The notes: generated from the sequence alone by a model not told the origin. A DNA stretch of 16,760 bases from Bacillota bacterium (GCA_016287035.1 JAEEVI010000160.1:1-16760); one strand, 5' to 3'; positions 6,806 to 13,381 are shown, counted from the first letter of the stretch. A program made the numbers and translations.

Positions 6806-7000
6806 GGATACGGAGGCGCGGGCCGCCCGGGTCTGAGGTTGAAAGTCCAGGCCAGCTATGGGCGAAGGGACCCACGTAAGCAGCCGCAGGAAGCGGCTGT
6901 GATCATGGCATAGCTTAGAAGTAAGTCCTCGGGAAGATCCCGGCAAAGGCAGGTGTGGGGTCAAAGACCTGGTCAGCCGGGCGGCCCGCGCCTCCGTTCC
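6806..7000 (+). ncRNA. raiA-motif non-coding RNA
   Basis: A structured RNA of about 195 nt starts within 2 nt of the comFC stop. It is closed by a perfect 21-bp stem (6810-6830 with 6977-6997), extended by GGA/TCC (6806-6808 with 6998-7000) past one bulged base. Internal helices visible by eye are CAGCCGC-AGGAA-GCGGCTG (6881-6899), AGCTATG (6854-6860) with CATAGCT (6909-6915), CCAGG (6847-6851) with CCTGG (6968-6972), and CGGG-N5-CCCG (6930-6942). The unpaired segment GGTTGAAAGTCC near the 5' end looks like a conserved core. The raiA motif is a known RNA class found upstream of raiA/hpf genes in Bacillota and Actinomycetota, and hpf starts 101 nt downstream here. The assignment rests on size, architecture and context. 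I could not run a covariance search. Confidence 0.82.
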
Positions 7001-7036
7001 TCAAAAAAAAATAAAGGAAAGCTCGCTCAGATACTG

Positions 7037-7042
7037 TATAAT
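7037..7042 (+). promoter_or_regulatory. Promoter -10 for hpf
   Basis: A perfect TATAAT preceded by TG lies in an AT-rich stretch between the raiA RNA and hpf, placing initiation near 7049 and a leader of about 53 nt. No TTGACA is present 16-18 bp upstream. Instead AAAGGAAA (7013-7020) occupies roughly that region and resembles the AGGA-containing -35 of sigma-H-type promoters, although the -10 fits sigma-70 better. A small CCGC-GCAG-GCGG hairpin (7058-7069) follows in the leader. Confidence 0.5.
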
Positions 7043-7101
7043 ATATTTAAGAGGGAGCCGCGCAGGCGGTCACCGTGAAGATATATTAAGGAGGTTCTGT
7101 T

Positions 7102-7635
7102 ATGCAACTAACCATCACCAGTAAGAACTTCAACCCGAGCGACAAGCTTAAAGCGACCATCGAAAAGAAATTCGCGAAGCTGGACAAGTACTTTTCCAGC
7201 AACGTGAACGCCGACATCATGCTCAGCGAGGTCAAAAAGGGACGCTGCAAGCTGGAAGCGACCATCAGCGCTGCCGGGATGCTCTTCCGCGGCGAGGAGT
7301 CCAGCGACGATATCTATTTCTGCCTGGACAAAGTCATCGACAAACTCTCTACACAGATGTCGCGCTTCAAGACTAAGCTCATCAGGCGCCACAAGGAGCA
7401 GAAAGACATCGTATTCGAGGACATTCCGGACGTCGAGGCTGCAGAGGAAGAGGAAAAAGGCATCGTAAGGACGAAGAGATTCCGTCTCACGCCTATGTCC
7501 GCGGACGAGGCCGTCCTGCAGATGGAGCTCCTCGAGCACTCCTTCTTCGTGTTCAGGAACGGAGAGAACGGAGAGATCAACGTCGTCTACAAGAGAGCAG
7601 ACGGTTCCTACGGTCTGCTGGAGACAGAAGATTAG
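7102..7635 (+). CDS. hpf: Ribosome hibernation promoting factor, long form
   Basis: This 177-residue protein is the two-domain (long) HPF. The N-terminal domain (about residues 1-95; MQLTITSKNFNPSDKLKATI) has the beta-alpha-beta-beta-beta-alpha fold that binds the 30S decoding region. An acidic linker (about 105-119, EAAEEEEKG) joins it to the C-terminal dimerisation domain (about 120-175; RTKRFRLTPMSADEAVLQME and FFVFRN). Long HPF dimerises 70S ribosomes into inactive 100S particles in stationary phase. AAGGAGG lies 7 nt before the ATG, an optimal site. Isoleucine is mostly ATC rather than ATA, in line with high expression. The gene ends 45 nt before a strong terminator. Confidence 0.98.
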   Translation: MQLTITSKNFNPSDKLKATIEKKFAKLDKYFSSNVNADIMLSEVKKGRCKLEATISAAGMLFRGEESSDDIYFCLDKVIDKLSTQMSRFKTKLIRRHKEQKDIVFEDIPDVEAAEEEEKGIVRTKRFRLTPMSADEAVLQMELLEHSFFVFRNGENGEINVVYKRADGSYGLLETED

Positions 7636-7679
7636 CGCGTCCGCCCGAGGCTGAGGCCCGGGCAGTTCATGATAAAAAC

Positions 7680-7710
7680 ACGGCCGCTCCGGGAAAACCG
7701 GGGCGGCCGT
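7680..7710. terminator. Bidirectional terminator between convergent hpf and trmB
   Basis: ACGGCCGC (7680-7687) pairs with GCGGCCGT (7703-7710), with further CCGG/CCGG pairing inside around a short A-rich loop. Read leftward it is followed by GTTTTTATC, a good T-tract for the minus-strand operon ending in trmB. Read rightward it is followed by TTTCGTTCG, a weaker one for hpf. The trmB stop codon lies 12 bp from the stem. Confidence 0.88.
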
Positions 7711-7721
7711 TTCGTTCGCGT

Positions 7722-8363
7722 TCAGAACAGGATCTCGGCGTAATTTATATTCTTTCCCTCCGCAGAGAACCTCTCCTCGTATTCGGTCATTATGTTTTCA
7801 GCGGCGAACGGCGAAGCGTGCAGATCGCGCGTGACGGCCGCGGGCGCCAGCCCCGCCGCCGCGAACTCCTCCAGCGAAAAATCGAAGAGCCCGTCGTTGT
7901 CGGTCTTGAACCTCAGATATCCGCCCGGCTTTACGGCCCGGCGGTACTGCTCGAGCATGCGCCTGTGGGTCAGCCTTCTCCGCGCGTGGCGCGCCTTCGG
8001 CCACGGATCGCAGAAGTTTATGAATATGCCGTCGAGCTCCCCGTCCTCGAAGAACGCCGAAAGATCGTCGGCATATGCCCTTATCACGCGCAGGTTCGCA
8101 AGCTCCTGCGCTTTGCACTTCTGAAGGATGCGGATCGCGATGTTCGAACCTCCCTCGCACGCAAGAAAAAGCTGCTCCGGATGGCGTGACGCCATGGAGC
8201 ATATGAACCTGCCCTTTCCGCTCCCTATCTCGAGGAAGAGCGGCGCGTCTTCGCGCCCGAACAGGCCGCGCCAGCGTCCCTTACAAAACTCCGGCGCCTT
8301 TTCGAGCCAGTCTCCGCATTCCTCGAGTATGAGATCCCTGCTCTTTATCGAGCGCTGCCTCAT
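7722..8363 (-). CDS. trmB: tRNA (guanine-N7-)-methyltransferase TrmB
   Basis: This 213-residue protein is a Rossmann-fold methyltransferase using S-adenosylmethionine. EIGSGKG (45-51) is motif I. DPWPKARHARRRL (119-131) is the TrmB signature that positions the tRNA and active-site Asp. TDND (154-157) and TEYEERFSAEGKNI (193-206) complete the family pattern. It makes m7G46 in the variable loop of tRNAs. The start codon overlaps the stop of the upstream small ORF as ATGA. The nearest AGGAG is about 15 nt upstream, so translation probably depends on coupling. It is the last gene of a seven-gene chain. Confidence 0.96.
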   Translation of the reverse strand: MRQRSIKSRDLILEECGDWLEKAPEFCKGRWRGLFGREDAPLFLEIGSGKGRFICSMASRHPEQLFLACEGGSNIAIRILQKCKAQELANLRVIRAYADDLSAFFEDGELDGIFINFCDPWPKARHARRRLTHRRMLEQYRRAVKPGGYLRFKTDNDGLFDFSLEEFAAAGLAPAAVTRDLHASPFAAENIMTEYEERFSAEGKNINYAEILF

Positions 8364-8479
8364 CCGCGGATCTTCTTTCTCCTGTTGGATTCGATGCAGA
8401 GCGTCACGACCAGGCAGCTGATGCTTATGGCTGCGATGCTCGCGGAGATCGCTGTGAAAACTATGCCCTTTGTACTCAT
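8360..8479 (-). CDS. Predicted 39-residue single-pass membrane microprotein, family unknown
   Basis: A short frame fills the gap between ecfT and trmB exactly. AAGGAGG (minus strand, 8490-8484) overlaps the ecfT stop codon and sits 4 nt before its ATG at 8479. Its TGA overlaps the trmB ATG as ATGA. The peptide begins MSTKGIVFTAISASIAAISI, continues with a hydrophobic segment to about residue 29 (SCLVVTLCIE), and ends in a basic tail SNRRKKIRG. That is one membrane helix (about residues 5-28) with a positively charged C-terminal end, suggesting the tail is cytosolic. Two Cys lie in the helix (C22 and C28). I recognise no family. The near-ideal Shine-Dalgarno and zero-gap packing are the main evidence. 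Its role could be as a small partner of the ECF module or simply a coupling ORF for trmB. Confidence 0.72.
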   Translation of the reverse strand: MSTKGIVFTAISASIAAISISCLVVTLCIESNRRKKIRG

Positions 8480-8488
8480 TTTTCCTCC

Positions 8489-9301
8489 TTACGCCAGCGG
8501 CGATCCGTTTATCATCAATACGACGGCCATATACGCGGCGAGAATGACGGCCGCCGCGAGATCCCTTCTTCCGAGCGACGCCGCGTTCATACGCGTGCGC
8601 CCCTCACCGCCCCTGTAGCACCTCGACTCCATCGCCATCGCGAGGTCCGACGCTATGCGGAACGCGCTCACGAACAGCGGCACAAGGAGCGGAAGCAGGC
8701 TCTTCGCCCTGCTTATCGGCCCGCCGGTGCCGAAGCTCGCGCCGCGGGCGGTCTGGGCCTTCATTATCTTGTCCGTCTCCTCCATGAGCGTCGGGATGAA
8801 CCTGAGCGCTATGCCCATCATCATCGCGAGCTCGTGCGCCGGGAGCCCGAGCTTCGAAAACGGCGAAAACAGCTTTTCGAGGCCGTCCGTCAGAGCGAGC
8901 GGCTTGGTCGTCAGCGTCAGCAGCGACGATCCGAATATCATAAGAACGAGCCGCACGGCCATGAACACCGCGCGCCTTACGCCCCCGGAAGTTATCCTTA
9001 CCGGTCCCAGCGTGACCAGCACAGCGCCCCCTGCCGTAAACGCGGCGTTGAGGACCATCGTGAACGCGATGATGACCAGCACGGGCCTGAGCCCCCTGCT
9101 CATGAAGCCGAAAGGCACTCTGCTGAGCGCCGCGCAGACGGCGAACATGACGGCTGCCGCCGCGAGCGCCGAAAAGCTATGCGCGCAGAACAGCGAAACT
9201 ATGTACAGCACCGTCCCGAGTATCTTGGTGCGCGCGTCCAGCCTGTGCAGAGGCGAATCGGCCGGGAAATATTGACCTATCGTTATATCCCTTACTGCCA
9301 T
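8489..9301 (-). CDS. ecfT: Energy-coupling factor transporter transmembrane protein EcfT
   Basis: This 270-residue membrane protein has several hydrophobic helices (about residues 28-60, 72-90, 108-130, 155-172, 200-222 and 247-264). The cytosolic coupling region carries two Arg-containing motifs: AQTARGASF (182-190) and MESRCYRGGEGRTRM (224-238). These short helices dock into the grooves of the two ATPases. EcfT forms the shared scaffold of group II ECF importers, which accept different S-components for vitamins or metals. No S-component is encoded next to it. The start overlaps the ecfA2 stop as TAATG, and its stop overlaps the Shine-Dalgarno of the microprotein downstream. Confidence 0.95.
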   Translation of the reverse strand: MAVRDITIGQYFPADSPLHRLDARTKILGTVLYIVSLFCAHSFSALAAAAVMFAVCAALSRVPFGFMSRGLRPVLVIIAFTMVLNAAFTAGGAVLVTLGPVRITSGGVRRAVFMAVRLVLMIFGSSLLTLTTKPLALTDGLEKLFSPFSKLGLPAHELAMMMGIALRFIPTLMEETDKIMKAQTARGASFGTGGPISRAKSLLPLLVPLFVSAFRIASDLAMAMESRCYRGGEGRTRMNAASLGRRDLAAAVILAAYMAVVLMINGSPLA

Positions 9302-10167
9302 TATACCCCGTTTCCTCCGCGTTTGCCAAAAAGAGCGGAAAGCTTCCGCGCGGCCTGGCGCGCGGTGAGCGCGACGCCTTCCGTCGGATAGCCCCTTTGC
9401 GCCATCGCGCTCATGAACGCGGCGGGCGCGGGCAGAGAGAGCCCCATGCGGGCAAGCTCACCGCCGCGCGAGAACACCTCCTCGCAGGTGCCTTCCATGG
9501 CGACGCGTCCGCCGTTGAGAACGAGGACCTGCTTAGCGAGAGCCGCGACCTCGTCCATATCGTGCGAGACAAGCAGGATGCCGGTGCCTTCTTCGTTGAG
9601 AGAGCGCATGAGAGCTGACATCTCCCCGCAGCCCTTAGGATCGAGCCCGGCGGCCGGCTCGTCGAGGATCAGCAGCTCCGGCCGCATGGCAAGGACGCCC
9701 GCTATCGCGGCGCGCCTGCGCTCGCCCCCGGAGAGGGAGAACGGCGATATACCGGCCTTTTCGTCCGGATCCAGTCCGACGAGCCTGAGCGACTCGAAGG
9801 CCCTCTCGCGGCACTCGTCGTCCGAAAGCCCCAGATTCTTCGGCCCGAAGCAGACGTCCGCGAGGACGGTCTCTCCGAAGAGCTGATGCTCGGGATACTG
9901 GAACACCATCCCGATGCGCCTTCGCGCGGCCAGCGCGGCGCCGGTCTTTTCGTACAGGTCGGTCCCGTCCGCGAGCACGGATCCGGCGCCCGGCTCTATC
10001 AGCCCGCAAAGTATCTGCAGGAGCGTCGATTTGCCGGAGCCGGTATGGCCGATGAGCGCGGAAAAGCAGCCCGGGCGCAGCGAAAAGCTGACGTCTTCGA
10101 GCGCCGTCGTCTCGAACGGAAGACCTTCGTTATATGTGTATGTTACGTTTCTTACTTCAACGAGCAT
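9301..10167 (-). CDS. ecfA2: ECF transporter ATPase EcfA2
   Basis: This is an ABC ATPase of 288 residues from the ATG at 10167. The open frame continues upstream to 10275, but that extension is Arg-rich shadow sequence over ecfA1, and AGGA lies 7 nt before the 10167 start, so I chose this start. Motifs are Walker A GHTGSGKS (40-47), Q-loop Q90 in FQYPEHQLF, signature LSGGERRR (145-152), Walker B LLILDEP (165-171), D-loop GLDP and switch H202. The YPEHQLF form of the Q-loop region and the order after ecfA1 identify the A2 subunit. It pairs with EcfA1 to drive the EcfT scaffold. It overlaps ecfA1 by 16 nt and ecfT by 1 nt. Confidence 0.95.
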   Translation of the reverse strand: MLVEVRNVTYTYNEGLPFETTALEDVSFSLRPGCFSALIGHTGSGKSTLLQILCGLIEPGAGSVLADGTDLYEKTGAALAARRRIGMVFQYPEHQLFGETVLADVCFGPKNLGLSDDECRERAFESLRLVGLDPDEKAGISPFSLSGGERRRAAIAGVLAMRPELLILDEPAAGLDPKGCGEMSALMRSLNEEGTGILLVSHDMDEVAALAKQVLVLNGGRVAMEGTCEEVFSRGGELARMGLSLPAPAAFMSAMAQRGYPTEGVALTARQAARKLSALFGKRGGNGV

Positions 10168-11009
10168 AGATGATCCTGAAGCTGCTGCGCGTTTACGATC
10201 CCGCCGGGGACGTCGATCCCCTCCTCGCGGAGAAGCTGCGCGAGTTCTGCGGCGAACGGGACGGAAAGTCCGCATTCTTCAAGACGCCCTGTCTGCGCGA
10301 AGACTTCGGCCGGCGAGCCCTCGAACGCGATCCTTCCGCCGTCCATCACGACGACGCGGTCCGCGCGCGCTGCCTCCTCCATAAAATGCGTTATGAGTAT
10401 CACGGTCGTTCCGCGGGCGCGGAGCGTTTCGATAATGTCCATCACCTCGCGCCTGCCGGAGGGGTCGAGCATAGCCGTAGGCTCGTCGAGCACGACGCAC
10501 TTGGGATCCAGCGCGAGCACGCCGGCGATCGCGACGCGCTGCTTCTGTCCGCCCGACAGAAGATGAGGCGCCTGCCTGCGCAGCTCGTACATCCCTACGG
10601 CCTTAAGGGCGCCGTCTACGCGCCGCCTTATCTCCGAGGGATCCTCTCCGAGATTCTCCGGGCCGAAGGCGACGTCGTCCTCGACGACGGAGCTGACGAG
10701 CTGGTTGTCGGGGTTCTGGAACACCATGCCGACGTTCCTTCGAAGCTCCCAGACAGTCTCCCCGCAGGACGTGTCAAAGCCCGCGCATACCACGCTGCCC
10801 GAATCCGGCAGCAGCAGCGCGTTCATGCACTTGGCCAGGGTCGACTTGCCGCAGCCGTTTCGTCCCACGACCGCGACGAAGCTCCCCTCCGCGACGTCGA
10901 GATCGACGCCCGAAAGCGCGGGAACGGCCGGGCGGTCGTCCTGCGGCGGGTAGGAATACTCCAGGCCGCGTATCTGTATTATGTTCTTTTGCGATCCGGA
11001 TCCGTTCAT
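10152..11009 (-). CDS. ecfA1: ECF transporter ATPase EcfA1
   Basis: This 285-residue ABC ATPase has Walker A GRNGCGKST (49-57), Q98 in FQNPDNQL, signature LSGGQKQR (151-158), Walker B with DEPTAMLDP (175-183) and switch H208. The FQNPDNQ form is typical of the A1 subunit. A C-terminal extension (about 235-285) follows the nucleotide-binding fold, as in other ECF ATPases. It starts 4 nt after the stop of the upstream nuclease gene, and no clear Shine-Dalgarno precedes it, so it probably relies on re-initiation. With EcfA2 and EcfT it forms the energising module of a group II ECF importer. Confidence 0.95.
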   Translation of the reverse strand: MNGSGSQKNIIQIRGLEYSYPPQDDRPAVPALSGVDLDVAEGSFVAVVGRNGCGKSTLAKCMNALLLPDSGSVVCAGFDTSCGETVWELRRNVGMVFQNPDNQLVSSVVEDDVAFGPENLGEDPSEIRRRVDGALKAVGMYELRRQAPHLLSGGQKQRVAIAGVLALDPKCVVLDEPTAMLDPSGRREVMDIIETLRARGTTVILITHFMEEAARADRVVVMDGGRIAFEGSPAEVFAQTGRLEECGLSVPFAAELAQLLREEGIDVPGGIVNAQQLQDHLCSLK

Positions 11010-11013
11010 GGCG

Positions 11014-11976
11014 TCAGGGATGGCAGTACGGGCACGGATCGTAGCCGAGGAACACGGCGTCCGCGCGTCCGCCTGTAAATTCGAGCCTGTTGGCCTGCTT
11101 CATCTTCGCCGCGCCCTCGCAGGAAGGCATGTGGAACACGCGGGAAGAATGGTTGAGATAGTACGTCACCTGCGGCTGCCGGGCCGCGGTCGCGCCGCCG
11201 GCGAAGCTCTCGCCTGTCGCGTAATCCAGCGATATCCCCGGCTGGATGTTGAAAACGAATATATTGAAGCAGATGTCGCGCCCCTTGTCCTCGACGGACA
11301 TGGCCTCCATCTGTATGCCTCTGGCGAGAAGATCGTCGCCCTCGAATACCGGGGTCACGCGGTACAGCACGTGATTGCCGGTCTCGCGCACGTAGTCGCC
11401 CACGACCTCCTCGAACGGGAGCATCGCGACGGCATTCATGTAATACGTGCCGGTTATGAGGTTCTTCGGGTTGGCGTTCTCCCCCGCGAGCTGGAACGCG
11501 ATCAGATGGCTGCGGGAAAACAGATACCCGTTCGGTATGACGTCGTCGTAGCGCACCGAATGCCAGCCGCTGGGCTTTACGTCGCGTATCGAGCCGCGCT
11601 CCTGCGTGGGCATCAGCTCTTCGCAGATGTTGGCGTACGCCGCCGTGCAACGCCCGAGGCTGTCGAGCTCTCCGTAGATCTCGAACGGCTCTGTCGTGAG
11701 ATCGTCCTCCGTAAAGCCGGGAACGCCTCCGTTTACGGGCACGTACGTCCTTCCCTCGTATACGGGGATATCGTCCTGAGTTATGAACGCCGAGGCTACG
11801 GCAGCCTCCTGCTGCGCCTCAGGCAGCCCCTGCCCCTGGCCGGAGGTCTCCTCCACGATCTGTATCGAAGAGCCTGAGCTCTGCGCGCTCTGTTTGCCGC
11901 CCGCGCATCCCGAAAGCAGCGATGCCGCGAGCAAAGCGGCCAGCGCGGCCGCAAGCGCCCTCTTTGCTGATATCAT
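11014..11976 (-). CDS. Secreted DNA/RNA non-specific endonuclease, lipoprotein, with C-terminal Cys-rich zinc-binding-like module
   Basis: This 320-residue protein begins with a lipoprotein signal peptide with lipobox LSGC (21-24), so Cys24 should be lipidated and the protein anchored outside the membrane. A low-complexity Ser/Gln/Glu linker (25-60) follows. The nuclease domain (about 80-250) carries SRSHLIAFQLAGENANPKNL (154-173). This corresponds to the beta-beta-alpha-metal motif with catalytic His157 and metal-ligand Asn172, as in streptococcal EndA/Spd-type DNases. The usual DRGH is SRSH here, a variant seen in related enzymes. The last 50 residues (YYLNHSSRVFHMPSC at 272-286, then CPYC at 315-318) form an Ada-like metal-binding module with H282, C286, C315 and C318. 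GGAGG lies 5 nt before the ATG, which directly follows the nfo stop. Confidence 0.85.
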   Translation of the reverse strand: MISAKRALAAALAALLAASLLSGCAGGKQSAQSSGSSIQIVEETSGQGQGLPEAQQEAAVASAFITQDDIPVYEGRTYVPVNGGVPGFTEDDLTTEPFEIYGELDSLGRCTAAYANICEELMPTQERGSIRDVKPSGWHSVRYDDVIPNGYLFSRSHLIAFQLAGENANPKNLITGTYYMNAVAMLPFEEVVGDYVRETGNHVLYRVTPVFEGDDLLARGIQMEAMSVEDKGRDICFNIFVFNIQPGISLDYATGESFAGGATAARQPQVTYYLNHSSRVFHMPSCEGAAKMKQANRLEFTGGRADAVFLGYDPCPYCHP

Positions 11977-12828
11977 CTATACCTCCGGAGCTTCTTCGCC
12001 CCTGCTCCACGCGCGCAGCATCGCGATCTCTCTCGCGTAGCCCGCGTCGTCGTTCGGCGTCTCGAGTATGAACGGAAGGCCCTGCAGCCTTTCGCACCTC
12101 ACGATCCGCCTGAAAGCCTCTCCTCCGATATGGCCTTCACCTATCTTCGCGTGACGGTCCTTGGCCGCGCCGCGGACGTTCATGCTGTCGTTTATGTGGA
12201 CGGCCTTGAGCCTGTCGAGGCCGATGACTCTGTCGAACTCGTCGAGGACGCCCTCCAGATCTTCGACTATGTCGTAGCCTGCGTCCCATACGTGGCAGGT
12301 GTCCAGACAGACGCCGAGATGAGAGCTGTCCTTTACGGAATCGATTATGCGGCGAAGCTCGCCGAAGTTTCCGCCGACCTCGCTGCCCTTGCCGGACATG
12401 GTCTCGAGCAGCACCGTCGTCGTCATCCCTTCAAACATCGCGGTATCCAGCGCGGACGCGATGATATCGATCGCCGCGTCGGTCCCCTGCCCGACGTGCG
12501 AGCCGGGATGGAAATTGTAATACTGTCCCGGCGTGTTCTCCATGCGCTTAAGATCGTCGCAGAACATATCGAGCGCGAACTTTCTGATCGAAGGCTTGTC
12601 CGAGCAGAGGTTCATGGTATAAGGGGCGTGCGCGACAAGTCTGCCGAAACCCTCTCTGCCGAGGAGCTCCATGAGCGCGGCGGCGTCGGCCGGATCGGCG
12701 TCCTTGGCCTTCCCGCCTCTGGGATTTCTCGTAAAGAACGCGAACGTGTCGCCGCCGAGCGAGAGCGCTGCTTCGCCCATCGCGAGATAGCCCCTGGACG
12801 ACGACAGATGGTTTCCGATGTATATCAT
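11977..12828 (-). CDS. nfo: Endonuclease IV (apurinic/apyrimidinic endonuclease Nfo)
   Basis: This 283-residue TIM-barrel enzyme cuts the DNA backbone 5' to abasic sites and removes 3' blocking groups. All trinuclear zinc ligands can be aligned: H67 (AHAPY), H107 (NFHPGSH), E142 (LLETMSG), D176 and H179 (LDTCHVWDAG), H211 (HINDS), D224 and H226 (DRHAKIGEGHIG) and E257 (LETP). It is the first gene of the seven-gene chain. The best Shine-Dalgarno (AAAGGAG) is about 22 nt from the ATG, but a perfect GCGGG-N4-CCCGC hairpin (12838-12851) lies between them. Folding it would bring the effective distance to a normal value. GGAAAG closer to the start is the alternative. Confidence 0.96.
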   Translation of the reverse strand: MIYIGNHLSSSRGYLAMGEAALSLGGDTFAFFTRNPRGGKAKDADPADAAALMELLGREGFGRLVAHAPYTMNLCSDKPSIRKFALDMFCDDLKRMENTPGQYYNFHPGSHVGQGTDAAIDIIASALDTAMFEGMTTTVLLETMSGKGSEVGGNFGELRRIIDSVKDSSHLGVCLDTCHVWDAGYDIVEDLEGVLDEFDRVIGLDRLKAVHINDSMNVRGAAKDRHAKIGEGHIGGEAFRRIVRCERLQGLPFILETPNDDAGYAREIAMLRAWSRGEEAPEV

Positions 12829-12869
12829 GATCTTTCCGCGGGAAGGCCCGCTCCTTTCTCCTTCAAAGC

Positions 12870-12892
12870 GCAGCCCTGAGAACTCGGGCTGC
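12870..12892 (-). promoter_or_regulatory. Hairpin in the nfo leader
   Basis: GCAGCCC (12870-12876) pairs with GGGCTGC (12886-12892), and an inner GAG/CTC adds three pairs past a single bulged base. No T-tract follows on either strand, so it is not a terminator. I find no convincing promoter in 12829-12930. The operon's promoter may be unusual, or transcription may read through from the cupin gene past its terminator. Confidence 0.45.
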
Positions 12893-12930
12893 CTGACTCA
12901 TTCTCTCACATTTCATGCGAAAGCGCCACA

Positions 12931-12958
12931 CAAAAAGCGGAGGGATCCAGCCCTCCGC
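12931..12958 (-). terminator. Rho-independent terminator after the cupin gene
   Basis: On the minus strand GCGGAGGG (12958-12951) pairs perfectly with CCCTCCGC (12944-12937) around a 6-nt loop. CTTTTTGTG follows (12936 leftward). It lies about 43 nt past the cupin stop and separates the ureide module from nfo. Confidence 0.92.
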
Positions 12959-12965
12959 CTGTTTT

Positions 12966-12987
12966 GATACGCGTTTTGATCCGTATC
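12966..12987. repeat. Inverted repeat GATACG-N10-CGTATC
   Basis: This is a perfect 6-bp dyad between the cupin stop codon and its terminator. It is interlaced with a direct repeat GTTTTGAT at 12961 and 12973. It could be a repressor site for the nfo operon or only a 3'-UTR hairpin. Nothing in the sequence decides between these. Confidence 0.4.
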
Positions 12988-13000
12988 GACCGACGATGCC

Positions 13001-13360
13001 TTATCTGTGAGGATCGGTATACGTGATGACGGCCACATACTCGAGATCCTCGCTTCCGATATTCTCGAGCGCGTGATAGTCGCCGTCTTTGCAGAGCATC
13101 ATGTCTCCGGGGCCTACTTCCAGGACCTCGCCGTTGTCGTCGAGGAGTCCCTTTCCCTTGAGGAAATAGTAGATCTCGTAGTCGCCGGTGTGGGTATGCT
13201 TTCCGATCGAACATCCCGGCGGGATGACGCTGAGTCCCCACTGGCGGCAGGTGCCGTTCATGTCTTCGGGTTCAGCTACGTGGAGGAAATTGATGTCTCC
13301 CTTTCCGCCCTTTAGTTTGCTCTGTACTTCCCAACGAAGTTCGTCAGCTCTTTTATGCAT
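13001..13360 (-). CDS. Small single-domain cupin protein
   Basis: This 119-residue protein is one cupin beta barrel. Cupin motif 1 is GKHTHTGDYEIYYFLKGKG (53-71), with probable metal ligands H55, H57 and E62. Motif 2 is GDMMLCKDGDYHALENIG (85-102), with H96. The ligand set is complete, so a metal-dependent enzyme or small-molecule sensor is plausible. AAAGGAG lies 6 nt before the ATG. It is the last gene of the transporter-amidohydrolase-cupin module. Known ureide pathways use a two-domain cupin, (S)-ureidoglycine aminohydrolase, after allantoinase. This one is about half that size, so the equivalence is only suggestive. The substrate is unknown. Confidence 0.88.
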   Translation of the reverse strand: MHKRADELRWEVQSKLKGGKGDINFLHVAEPEDMNGTCRQWGLSVIPPGCSIGKHTHTGDYEIYYFLKGKGLLDDNGEVLEVGPGDMMLCKDGDYHALENIGSEDLEYVAVITYTDPHR

Positions 13361-13381
13361 TTTTTTCTCCTTTGTGAAATA

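Noticed and set aside
6805..7000. The structured RNA as RNase P RNA, SRP RNA or 6S RNA
   Set aside because: RNase P RNA is about twice this size and has conserved stretches that are missing here. The SRP SGNR tetraloop helix and the 6S open bubble pattern are also absent. Context and size fit the raiA motif instead.
10168..10275. 36-codon N-terminal extension of EcfA2 from an upstream ATG
   Set aside because: The extension is Arg-rich, overlaps ecfA1 coding in another frame and does not resemble ABC ATPase N-termini. AGGA sits at a normal distance from the ATG at 10167, where the canonical sequence begins.
12855..12920. A 17-codon leader peptide ahead of nfo (starting Met-Lys-Cys-Glu)
   Set aside because: It has no Shine-Dalgarno, no run of regulatory codons and no terminator/antiterminator pair after it. 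The reading frame crosses a hairpin and is likely chance.
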